A model generated the notes under the pieces. It was not told the origin of the DNA. It worked only from the letters and a program-made list of their open reading frames with translations, and searched no databases. Source: CAISIP01 sp965278985 (lineage in GTDB: Bacteria > Pseudomonadota > Gammaproteobacteria > Burkholderiales > Burkholderiaceae_C). From it: 64,000 bases of DNA. Numbering within the stretch: the stretch's first letter is position 1; the number at the start of each line of letters is the position of its first letter. The stretch lies in the NCBI GenBank assembly GCA_965278985.1, contig OZ257131.1, positions 4,030,001 through 4,094,000 on the forward strand, given 5' to 3'. The position numbers were made by a program, and so were the translations under genes. This document shows positions 37,774 to 45,755 of the stretch, piece after piece.

Positions 37774-39207
37774 ATGAAGCCCCCTGCCGCACTCCCACCA
37801 GCCTGCGCCCGCCTGCGACTCTGGGCCGTGGCCGCGGGCCTGGCCCTGATCGCCGGCTGCGCGGCCACGCCGGAGCTGCAACGGCCCGCACCACCGGTGC
37901 CGGTGAACTGGCCCGCATCGGCAGGCGTGGACGCTGCCGCCGATGCGAGCAGGGTGCACTGGCGCAACTATTTCCCCGATCCCACCCTGCAGGCGCTGAT
38001 CGCCGCAGCCCTGGCCCACAACCGCGACCTGCGCGTGGCGTCGGCACGCGTGCTGGAGGCGCGGGCGCAGTACGGGCTGGCCCAGGCGGAGCGATTTCCG
38101 CTGGTCAACCTCTTCGGCAGCAGCAACACCACGCACACCCCGTCCGAGATACCTTCGGTCGGCGATCCGACCTCGCAACGGCTGGACCTGTCGGTGTCCA
38201 CCGTGTCCTTCGAGATCGATTTCTGGGGGCGCCTGGCCAGCCTCACGGAAGCGGCCCGGGCCGGTTACCTCGCCACCGAAGAGGCCCGCCGCGTGGTGCA
38301 GCTCTCGCTGGTGGCCGACACGGCCACGGCCTACTACACGCTGCTGCAGACCGAGGAGCAGTTGCGCTTCGCCCGCGACACGGTGCGCTTGCGTGAGCAG
38401 TCCGTGGCCCTGATCGGGAAGGGCCGCGCCATCGGTGCCGCCGATGACTATGTGTTCCAGCAGGCCCAGGGCGCGCTCGAGCAGGCCAGCAGCCAGCAGG
38501 CTGCCCTGGAATACCAGCAGGCTGCCGCCAGCAACCGCCTCCAGTACCTCGTGGGCCATGCGCAGGTGACGGTGCCGCGCGACGGCGGCCTGGACCGCCA
38601 GGGCCTGAGCGCCCCGCTGGCCCCCGGCCTGCCCTCCGAGGTGCTGCTGCTGCGGCCGGACGTGATGGCCGCAGAGCAGCGGCTGCAATCGGCGCATGCC
38701 AGCATCGCGGCGGCCCGCAAGGCCTTCCTTCCCAAGGTGCTGCTCACAGCCGGCCTCGGCTTTGCCAGCACGGGATTGACCGGCCTGTTCAGCCGGGGCG
38801 CCTGGTCGTTCCAGCCGTCGTTGACGCTGCCACTCTTCGACGGAGGCCGGCTGACGGCACAGGTGGACATCGCAGAGGCGCGCCAGGTCGTGGCTGTGGC
38901 CGACTACGAGAAAACCATCCAGCAAGCCTTCCGCGAGGTGGCCGACCTGCTCGCGGCGCGCGGCGCGCTGGTGGAGCAGCTGCGCGCTTCGTCCGCCAAC
39001 CAGGTCGCGCAGGACAACCGCCTGCGCATCGCGCAGCTGCGCTATGACGCCGGGGTGGTGAGCTACCTCGAGGTGCTCGACGCGCAGCGGGAAGTCGTGG
39101 CCGCGCAACAGATGACCACGCAGTTGCGCCGCGCGCAGCTGGACACCGCGGCCCAGCTCTACAAGGCGCTGGGCGGCGGCAGCCAGGTGCCCGACGCCGG
39201 CGCCTGA
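37774..39207 (+). CDS. NodT-family outer membrane factor lipoprotein
   Basis: A 477-residue protein with a lipoprotein signal: LWAVAAGLALIAGC, Cys at residue 29. Two OEP repeats follow with GLAQAERFPLVNLFGSS, VSFEIDFWGRLASLTEAARA and SLTLPLFDGGRLTAQVDIAEA, the hallmarks of CusC/NodT outer membrane channels. These usually pair with an RND pump and a membrane fusion protein, but neither is adjacent. The nearest inner-membrane exporter is the HlyB/HlyD-type pair 5 kb away, so it may serve type I secretion here (inference). Confidence 0.9.
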   Translation: MKPPAALPPACARLRLWAVAAGLALIAGCAATPELQRPAPPVPVNWPASAGVDAAADASRVHWRNYFPDPTLQALIAAALAHNRDLRVASARVLEARAQYGLAQAERFPLVNLFGSSNTTHTPSEIPSVGDPTSQRLDLSVSTVSFEIDFWGRLASLTEAARAGYLATEEARRVVQLSLVADTATAYYTLLQTEEQLRFARDTVRLREQSVALIGKGRAIGAADDYVFQQAQGALEQASSQQAALEYQQAAASNRLQYLVGHAQVTVPRDGGLDRQGLSAPLAPGLPSEVLLLRPDVMAAEQRLQSAHASIAAARKAFLPKVLLTAGLGFASTGLTGLFSRGAWSFQPSLTLPLFDGGRLTAQVDIAEARQVVAVADYEKTIQQAFREVADLLAARGALVEQLRASSANQVAQDNRLRIAQLRYDAGVVSYLEVLDAQREVVAAQQMTTQLRRAQLDTAAQLYKALGGGSQVPDAGA

Positions 39208-39227
39208 GATCCCCGACATCGTTTTCC

Positions 39228-41129
39228 ATGCCCTCCGACGCCTCCCCCACCCCCCTCTCCATCCAGGACACGCTGGTCCGCGGCATCACGCTGCAGCAGC
39301 AGGGCCGTCATGCCGACGCCGCAGTGGATTTCCGCGACGTGCTGCGGCGGGACCCTGGCAATGCGGCGGCGATGTATTCGCTGGCCGTGGTGGCGCTGCA
39401 CGACGGCGATCCCGCGGCGGCCATGCAGCTCGGCCAGCAGGGTGTGGCGGTGGCGCCGCGCTTCGCGCCTTTGCACAACGTGCTGGGCAGCGCGCTGCAG
39501 CGCCAGGGGCGCAACGCCGAGGCCGTGGCGGCCTTCGACCAGGCGCTGGCGCTCGGCGGGGAGCAGGTGGACGTATTGCTCAACAGCGGTGTCGCGCTGC
39601 GCCACCTCTTCCGCCACAAGGAGGCGCTGGAGCGCTTCGCGCGCGTGCTGGCCGTGGATCCCCACCACACCAGCGCCCTCGCCAACTGCGGCATCCTGCT
39701 CACCGAGTTCAAGCAGAGCGCGCAGGCCATCGCGATGTTCGAGCGCCTGCTGGCCGTGGCGCCCGGCTACGACTATGCGCAGGGCCTGCTGTTCTACGAG
39801 CGCATGCACATCTGCGACTGGCCGGGCGTGCAGGCGCTGGGCGAGGCCATCACGCAACGCGTGCGGGCAGGCGAGCGGGCCTGCAAGTCGCTGGCCTTCA
39901 TGTGCCTGTCGGACAGTGCCGAGGACCACCAGCAGGCCGCCCGCATCTTCGCGCGGCACTATGCGCCGCGCCAGCCGCAGGCGCTGTGGCAGGGCGAACG
40001 GTACCGGCATGAACGCATCCGCGTCGCGTACCTGTCGCCGGACTTCCGCGAGCATCCCGTCGGCCACCTGATGGCCGGAGTGTTCGAGCACCACGACCAC
40101 CAACGCTTCGAGACCATCGCCGTGTCCCTGGGCGTGGACGACCAGAGCCGGCTGCGGGCGCGCATGCTGGCGGCCTTCGACCAGTTCATCGACGCACGCA
40201 GCCTGCCCTCGGCCCAGGTCGCGTCGACGCTGCGCGCCCTCGAGGTGGACATCCTGGTCGACCTGGGGGGTTACACCTCCGACACCCGCACCGACATCCT
40301 GGCCTGGCGGCCGGCGCCGGTGCAGGTCAACTACCTCGGGTACCCGGGCACCATGGGCACGGACTACCACGACTACATCCTCGCGGACCGCCATGTGATC
40401 CCACCCGAACACCAGCGCTTCTACGACGAGCGCGTGGTGTACCTGCCCGACACCTACCTGCCCACCGACGGGTCGGTGGCCCTGCCCGACGCCACGCCCA
40501 GCCGCAGCGACTGCGGCCTGCCAGAGCACGGTTTCGTGTTCTGCGCCTTCAGCCACGACTACAAGATCACCCCCCAGGTGTTCGGCGTGTGGATGCGGCT
40601 GCTGCAGCAGGTACCCGGCAGCGTGCTATGGCTGGTGTCGCGGGGCGAAGCCACACAGGCCAACCTGCGGCGCGAAGCGGCTTCGCAAGGCGTGGCGCCG
40701 GAACGGCTGGTGTTCGCCGGCCGCGTGCCCCGCGTCGAAGACCACCTGGCGCGGTACCGCCAGGCCGACCTGTTCCTGGACACCCATCCCTACAACGCCC
40801 ACACCACGGCCGCCGACGCGCTGATGGCCGGGCTTCCGGTGCTGACCCACATGGGCCACGCCTTCCCCGCCCGCGTGGCGGGCAGCGTGCTGCACACCAT
40901 GGGACTGCCCGAACTCATCACGCATTCACTGGCGGAGTACGAGGCCCGCGCCCTGGAACTCGCCAGGGCGCCCGCCACCCTTGCGGCACTGCGGCAGAAG
41001 CTCGCGGAGCTTCGCCGCCACAGCCCACTTTTCGATACCGCCGGTTTTTGCCGGCATCTGGAAGCTGCCTACGTCGCCATGTGGCGTGCCACCCAGTTGG
41101 GTGACGTGCGCGATGCACTCAAGCGCTGA
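39228..41129 (+). CDS. Second TPR protein with GT41 (O-GlcNAc transferase-like) domain
   Basis: A 633-residue protein. Residues about 15-180 form four or five TPRs (GITLQQQGRHADAAVDFRDVL, NAAAMYSLAVVALHDGDP). The GT41 part has RIRVAYLSPDFREHPVGHLM, DILVDLGGYTSDTRTDIL, VQVNYLGYPGTMGTDYHDYI, GFVFCAFSHDYKITPQVF and DTHPYNAHTTAADALMAGLPVLT, closer to plant/animal OGT than the copy at 31.7-34.0 kb. It is a cytoplasmic O-linked glycosyltransferase with an unknown acceptor; flagellins or the giant Thr-rich protein are candidates. It starts 20 bp after the outer membrane factor gene, so the two may be co-transcribed. Confidence 0.9.
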   Translation: MPSDASPTPLSIQDTLVRGITLQQQGRHADAAVDFRDVLRRDPGNAAAMYSLAVVALHDGDPAAAMQLGQQGVAVAPRFAPLHNVLGSALQRQGRNAEAVAAFDQALALGGEQVDVLLNSGVALRHLFRHKEALERFARVLAVDPHHTSALANCGILLTEFKQSAQAIAMFERLLAVAPGYDYAQGLLFYERMHICDWPGVQALGEAITQRVRAGERACKSLAFMCLSDSAEDHQQAARIFARHYAPRQPQALWQGERYRHERIRVAYLSPDFREHPVGHLMAGVFEHHDHQRFETIAVSLGVDDQSRLRARMLAAFDQFIDARSLPSAQVASTLRALEVDILVDLGGYTSDTRTDILAWRPAPVQVNYLGYPGTMGTDYHDYILADRHVIPPEHQRFYDERVVYLPDTYLPTDGSVALPDATPSRSDCGLPEHGFVFCAFSHDYKITPQVFGVWMRLLQQVPGSVLWLVSRGEATQANLRREAASQGVAPERLVFAGRVPRVEDHLARYRQADLFLDTHPYNAHTTAADALMAGLPVLTHMGHAFPARVAGSVLHTMGLPELITHSLAEYEARALELARAPATLAALRQKLAELRRHSPLFDTAGFCRHLEAAYVAMWRATQLGDVRDALKR

Positions 41130-41401
41130 CCATCTTTGGGGCAAATGACACGGTTTGGGTGCACGCTCCACACCTCCCTGGTGCATTTGATAGATTGATG
41201 GAATGAGGGCATCACCCGGTTGACGGAGGCGGCTCGAAGCGTGTAGCGCAATAGCAACTGAAAGCGGTGCTTCCTACCGAAATTTGCAGCTCAGCCCGTT
41301 GTGTCCCACCGCACAAAGCTAACATTTCTCCCATGTTGGTCACAGCCAAACCCCGGCCACCAGCTACCAACACGGTGGTCAACTAGGAAGGAATCGCATA
41401 T

Positions 41402-42370
41402 ATGAAGAAGTCACTCATCGCCTTGGCAGTCCTGGGCGCCATGGTCGGCGCCGTCCACGCCCAATCCAGCGTCACGCTGTACGGCAAGATCGACGTGGGC
41501 CTGCTGCACACCGATCCTTTCGGTGGTGTGAGCCAGTTCAACGTCCAGTCCGGCAACTTCTCCGGCAGCCGTTGGGGCCTGATGGGTTCCGAAGACCTGG
41601 GTGGTGGCCTGAAGGTCAACTTCCAGCTGGAGCAGGGCTTCAACGTGGACACCGGCAGCTTTTCCGCCGCTGGCCAGCAATTCAGCCGTAATTCCTGGCT
41701 GGGCCTCTCCGGCGGCTGGGGTGAAGTGCGTGTCGGCAAGCCCTGGACGGCTTACGACGATGTGAGCGGCGCCATCAACGCCATGTGGGATTCCACGTTC
41801 TCGGTCGAAAACAACTTCTTCCGCAGCACGGCTTACAACGCCAATCCCGGCAACACGATCAAGTACACGACGCCCAGCTTCAGCGGCTTCTCCGGTGCAG
41901 TGAGCTACACGCTGGACGAAAACAAGGCCGTCGACAACACCGTGAAGTCGATCAGCCTGGCCTACGCCAACGGCCCCATCGCTGGTGGCTTCGGCTACCA
42001 GACCGAAGGCCAGGGCGCTGGCCCCGACCTGAAGTACACCCGCCTGAGCGCGTCGTACGACTTCGGCGGCTTCATCCTGAAGGGCCTGTACGGCAACGCC
42101 AAGCTGGGCGCAGCCAAGACCAACGAGTACTCGATCGGCGCAGACATCCCCCTGAGCGGCGCCTTCGCACTGTCGACCTCCTACGGCTACTCCAAGGACA
42201 ACACGGCAGCCGGTAACGAAAAGCGCAAGGGCTTCACCATCGGTGGCCTGTACACCCTGTCCAAGCGCACCGACGTGTACCTGGGCGTGACCGACTGGGA
42301 CGGCAAGACCAGCGGCGTCAAGACCAACGGCGACACGAAGTACGGCATCGGCATGCGCCACTCCTTCTGA
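41402..42370 (+). CDS. Outer membrane porin, Omp32/gram-negative porin family
   Basis: A 322-residue beta-barrel protein. The signal peptide MKKSLIALAVLGAMVGAVHA ends before QSSVTLYGKIDVGL, the classic start of betaproteobacterial trimeric porins. The constriction-loop PGNTIKYTTPSFSGFSGAV and terminal strand DTKYGIGMRHSF, with C-terminal Phe for Bam recognition, are present. AGGAAGGA precedes the ATG. The 272 bp upstream hold no gene I can support. Codon usage looks highly biased, as for an abundant protein. Confidence 0.95.
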   Translation: MKKSLIALAVLGAMVGAVHAQSSVTLYGKIDVGLLHTDPFGGVSQFNVQSGNFSGSRWGLMGSEDLGGGLKVNFQLEQGFNVDTGSFSAAGQQFSRNSWLGLSGGWGEVRVGKPWTAYDDVSGAINAMWDSTFSVENNFFRSTAYNANPGNTIKYTTPSFSGFSGAVSYTLDENKAVDNTVKSISLAYANGPIAGGFGYQTEGQGAGPDLKYTRLSASYDFGGFILKGLYGNAKLGAAKTNEYSIGADIPLSGAFALSTSYGYSKDNTAAGNEKRKGFTIGGLYTLSKRTDVYLGVTDWDGKTSGVKTNGDTKYGIGMRHSF

Positions 42371-42410
42371 TCCCCTGCGGCGCCACCCGCCGCTGGAGAG
42401 ACGAAATCAA

Positions 42411-42440
42411 AACCGCCCGGGAAACCGGGCGGTTTTTTTA
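42411..42440 (+). terminator. Rho-independent terminator after the porin gene
   Basis: AACCGCCCGG (42411-42420) pairs with CCGGGCGGTT (42425-42434) around a GAAA tetraloop and is followed by TTTTT. It is a textbook strong terminator. Confidence 0.95.
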
Positions 42441-42476
42441 TGGGCGAATGGGGCCGCAGCTGGGGCGTGCCGCGCC

Positions 42477-42776
42477 TCAGACGTGTGCGCTGAACAACGC
42501 GCCGGCCATGCGGTCGGCCGTCTTGAACACGGCGAGGTTCGCGAGAAAGGCGTTCTTGGCCTGGAGCTGGGTCACCACATCGGTCTCCAGCGCGGCGCCG
42601 ACGGATTCGGAGCGGGTGATGCTGGCCGTGACGCCTCCTCCGGGCTTGGCCCGCTGTTCCACCTCCTCCCGGTGAAACTCGGCGGTCGTCACGTTCGCCA
42701 CGTTGTGCGCGGAGGCTTGCAGTTGGGTCCGCGCGGCCTGCATGCCCGACATTGCGATGCTGACGATGGAGTTCAT
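42477..42776 (-). CDS. Mini flagellar rod-domain protein (FlgC-like ends, no middle)
   Basis: A 99-residue protein from the ATG at 42776. The N-terminal half (MNSIVSIAMSGMQAARTQLQ, then ASAHNVANVTTAEFHREEV) is the Flg_bb_rod motif. The C-terminal half (ETDVVTQLQAKNAFLANLAVFKTADRMAGALF) is the Flg_bbr_C helix. FlgC is usually about 135 residues and FlgG about 260, so this is the two coiled-coil ends with little between. It lies far from any flg operon seen here, last in the methyltransferase/HlyD/HlyB strand run. It could be a rod-like accessory subunit or a degenerate relic. Confidence 0.75.
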   Translation of the reverse strand: MNSIVSIAMSGMQAARTQLQASAHNVANVTTAEFHREEVEQRAKPGGGVTASITRSESVGAALETDVVTQLQAKNAFLANLAVFKTADRMAGALFSAHV

Positions 42777-42835
42777 GGGCGGATTATGGGCGCCGTGCGC
42801 CACAGAGTGTCACGGGACTGTGAATCGCCGAACGC

Positions 42836-44161
42836 TCAAGCGGCGGGCACGTCGCCCGCCTGCGGATGGCGCAGCAACAACCGCTCCAGCGCGTTCAGCG
42901 CCTCGTAGGAAGCCGCGAAACTCTCGAACAGCGCAGCGTCGGAAGGCGCCGCACCCGAGCGGTTCCAGCCACGGCGGATGGTCTCGAAGATCTCGCCGAA
43001 GCTGCGCCGCCCGTCGATCAGCCGCAGGATATCCACGGAATGCCTGCCCGGGTCCACGGTCATCGAGATGCCGGAATGCTGGTGCTGCAACAGGAACGGT
43101 TTGCCCCGGTTGGCGTTGAAGACGCGCGACATGATGTCGCCGTTGATGGGCTCGTGGAAGAAGAAGGGCACCATCTCCACATCCCCATAGGCCGCGGTGC
43201 AGGCGGCATGTTGTGTGAGGTAGAAGCAATGCATGGTGATGTCGCCCGCCAGCAGTTCCGCGCAGGCCTGCTGGCGTTGCAGCGGCCACTGGCGCCATGC
43301 GGCCACCATGGCGGGCGGGTTGTGGCCCAGCAGCATGTGCGGCAGGTAGGCCGCCCGGCCCCGCTGCACCTCGGTGAAATTCAGGTGCAGGCCATGGCCC
43401 TGCACCAGCCATTCGTGGAGCTCATCGACGGTGTAGGCGCGGTCCTGGGAATGCAGCAGCAGGTCGTAGAGGCCGGCGTCCCCGGTCTTGTGGTCGATGT
43501 AGATGTCCTGCTCGCCCCGCCGGAACCAGTTGCGCGCCGGCAGCGCTTCCAGCAGTGCGCGCGCCTGCGCAATGCGCGCGGGCCCGTCGGTGGGCCCATC
43601 CGCCTGCACGCGGCGCAGCAGCGACTGCATCTGGTAGACCCCCGTGCGGCCGATGCTGCCATAGACCATCACGCCCAGCGCGCCGTCGGGCTTGCGCAGC
43701 GCCAGCAACGCACGCAGGCCCGCATCGGGGTCGGCCAGGTGGTGCAGCACGCCCGAGCAGTTGATGTAGTCGAAGGGCGCCAAGTCCAGCTGCGGCAGGT
43801 TCAGCAGCGAATCGCGCACCCAGTCGATGTTGTCCAGCCCGCGCGCTTTTGCGCGCTCCTGCGCGATGCGCGTGCTGGTCTCGCTGAGGTCGAGGTGCAC
43901 GACGCGCGCGTCGGTGCCCCGCAGCTGCTCGGCCAGGAAGATCGTCGCATCGCCCGTGCCGCCGCCGGCCACCAGGGCACGGAACCCCTGGCGGAAGGAT
44001 TGCCGGCCGCCGAAGCAGTAGTGGTTGAGCATCGGCAAATCTTCCAGCCACGTGCGCAGCAGGCGGTGCCTGTCGTCCTTCGGGTCACGCGCCGGATATG
44101 GCAGCGCCTCGTACTGCGCACGGACGTCGGGCAGATGGTCGGCGGGAGACGCGGTGGACAT
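42836..44161 (-). CDS. Class I SAM-dependent methyltransferase with C-terminal extension
   Basis: A 441-residue protein from the ATG at 44161 (GGAG five bases upstream). The SAM-binding loop is ALVAGGGTGDATIFLAEQL (about residues 60-78), followed by VVHLDLSETSTRIAQERAK and, in motif IV, FDYINCSGVLHHLADPD. The C-terminal about 170 residues hold no second catalytic motif; the segment ILRLIDGRRSFGEIFETI resembles a PqqD/winged-helix peptide-binding fold. It lies between the secretion adaptor and the mini rod protein, on the same strand, so it may modify an exported protein or its glycans (inference). Confidence 0.8.
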   Translation of the reverse strand: MSTASPADHLPDVRAQYEALPYPARDPKDDRHRLLRTWLEDLPMLNHYCFGGRQSFRQGFRALVAGGGTGDATIFLAEQLRGTDARVVHLDLSETSTRIAQERAKARGLDNIDWVRDSLLNLPQLDLAPFDYINCSGVLHHLADPDAGLRALLALRKPDGALGVMVYGSIGRTGVYQMQSLLRRVQADGPTDGPARIAQARALLEALPARNWFRRGEQDIYIDHKTGDAGLYDLLLHSQDRAYTVDELHEWLVQGHGLHLNFTEVQRGRAAYLPHMLLGHNPPAMVAAWRQWPLQRQQACAELLAGDITMHCFYLTQHAACTAAYGDVEMVPFFFHEPINGDIMSRVFNANRGKPFLLQHQHSGISMTVDPGRHSVDILRLIDGRRSFGEIFETIRRGWNRSGAAPSDAALFESFAASYEALNALERLLLRHPQAGDVPAA

Positions 44162-44258
44162 GGAAGCTCCGGGCAGTGGCAAGGCCGGTGAGTATCCCAC
44201 CGCGCCCGCGCCCATGCGGTGTCCACCAGGGACGCTGGCGGCCGCCCCCACAGGGCGA

Positions 44259-45755
44259 TCAGGGCTCGCGGATCGCCTCGTCGATGCCCTTGGTCAGCGG
44301 CCACGCCAGGTACGACAGCACCGTGCGCTTGCCCACCACGATCTCGGCGCTGAGCGTCATGCCGGGCAGCAGGCGGGCGGACTCCGTCATGTTCTTGAGT
44401 TGCGTGCCTTCGAGCTGCAGGCGGCCCAGGTAATAGGCATCGGACAACGCGCCCGGCGCGGCGGTCTCGCGTCGGAAGGCGTCCTCGGTGAGGGTGCGCA
44501 CCTTGGCATCGAGCGCACCATGGCGCTGGAACGGGAAGGCATCGAGCTTCACATGCACCGGGTCGCCCTTGCGCACATAACCCACGTCGGCAGCGTCCAA
44601 CTGCACCTCCACCTCCAGCGGCGCGTTGAGCGGTACCAGCGTGAAGAAAGTTTCGGCCTCGCGCACCACCGAGCCGGGCGAGAGCTTGGCGATCTCGAGC
44701 ACCACCGCGTCCACCGGCGCGGTCAGCGCGACCAGGTTGCTGCGGCGGTCGGCCTTCTGCAGCTGCTCGCGGATGGCGTCACGCTCGCGCGAGGCGGTCA
44801 GCAGGTCTTCCATCAGCTTCTGCCGCCAGCCGCGCTCGAAGGCGAGCTTCTCGGCTTCGAAGGAGGCCAGCTCGCGCTGCACCTCCTGCTCGCGGCGCAC
44901 CACCAGCTCGAGCTCGCGTTCGACCTCCTTGCTGCGCTGCTGCGCCTCCAGCAGCTGCAGCGGCGCGCCGACCTTCTGCGCCACCATCTTTTCCTGCATG
45001 GCCTCGATCTGCTTGAGCGACTTGAGGCGCGACTCGACCAGCTGCTGGTCGCTGCGGTTCGTGGCAAGCGCCGCACGCAGGCGCCCTACTGTCTCGGCCA
45101 TGCGCAGTTGCTGCGCGCGGTAGTTGGCGCGGCGTTCCTGCAGCAGGCTCGCCTGCAGGCGGTCGTCCTCGCTGCTGGTGGCCTTGGTGGCGGGCAGCTT
45201 GCCCGACAGCTCCTGCTCGAAGCCTGCCACCTGCGTCTCCAGGCTGTCCAGGCGCTGGCGCAGCTGCGTCTCGTCGGCCTTCGCGAAGGTGGCGTCCAGC
45301 GAGGCCAGCACCTCGCCCTTCTTCACCACCTGGCCCACGCGCACATTGAGCGCCTGCACCACCGCCGTCTCCAGCGGCTGCACCACGATGTTGGGCGTGG
45401 GGTTGACCAGCCGGCCGCGCGCCGTCACCACCTGGTCGATGTGCGACACGCTGGCCCACACGACGAAGGCGATCAGGAACGCCAGCAGCAGGTGCACCGT
45501 GGCCTGCGCATACCGCGGCACGGGGCTGCGCTCGATCTCGTCCGCATCGGGCAGGTACTCCACCACGACCTTGCGGCCGCCCTTGCCGGTGAGCCGCGGC
45601 CAGCGCTTGCCCTGCACGGCCGGCGCGGTGGCCGCGGCGGGCGCCATCACGCGCTGGCGCGCGTCGGCGCCCGCGTCGGCACCAGCGTCCGAATGCGCCG
45701 GCTGCAGCGCCTGGCCCGCGGGCGAGGCTACAGGTGGCTGGTCTGCTGGTTCCAT
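44259..45755 (-). CDS. HlyD-family periplasmic adaptor of a type I secretion system
   Basis: A 498-residue membrane fusion protein. The frame is open much further upstream through the ABC gene, but the ATG at 45755, 28 bp inside the ABC 3' end, gives the normal length. One membrane helix (HLLLAFLIAFVVWASVS) follows about 70 cytoplasmic residues. A lipoyl half (VQPLETAVVQALNVRVGQVVKKGE), a long coiled-coil hairpin (about 165-335) and the second lipoyl/beta-barrel half (LTAPVDAVVLEIAKLSPGSVV) follow. The C-terminal DAADVGYVRKGDPVHVKLDAFPF is the HlyD signature. It bridges the ABC transporter to an outer membrane channel; overlap implies coupled translation. Confidence 0.92.
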   Translation of the reverse strand: MEPADQPPVASPAGQALQPAHSDAGADAGADARQRVMAPAAATAPAVQGKRWPRLTGKGGRKVVVEYLPDADEIERSPVPRYAQATVHLLLAFLIAFVVWASVSHIDQVVTARGRLVNPTPNIVVQPLETAVVQALNVRVGQVVKKGEVLASLDATFAKADETQLRQRLDSLETQVAGFEQELSGKLPATKATSSEDDRLQASLLQERRANYRAQQLRMAETVGRLRAALATNRSDQQLVESRLKSLKQIEAMQEKMVAQKVGAPLQLLEAQQRSKEVERELELVVRREQEVQRELASFEAEKLAFERGWRQKLMEDLLTASRERDAIREQLQKADRRSNLVALTAPVDAVVLEIAKLSPGSVVREAETFFTLVPLNAPLEVEVQLDAADVGYVRKGDPVHVKLDAFPFQRHGALDAKVRTLTEDAFRRETAAPGALSDAYYLGRLQLEGTQLKNMTESARLLPGMTLSAEIVVGKRTVLSYLAWPLTKGIDEAIREP

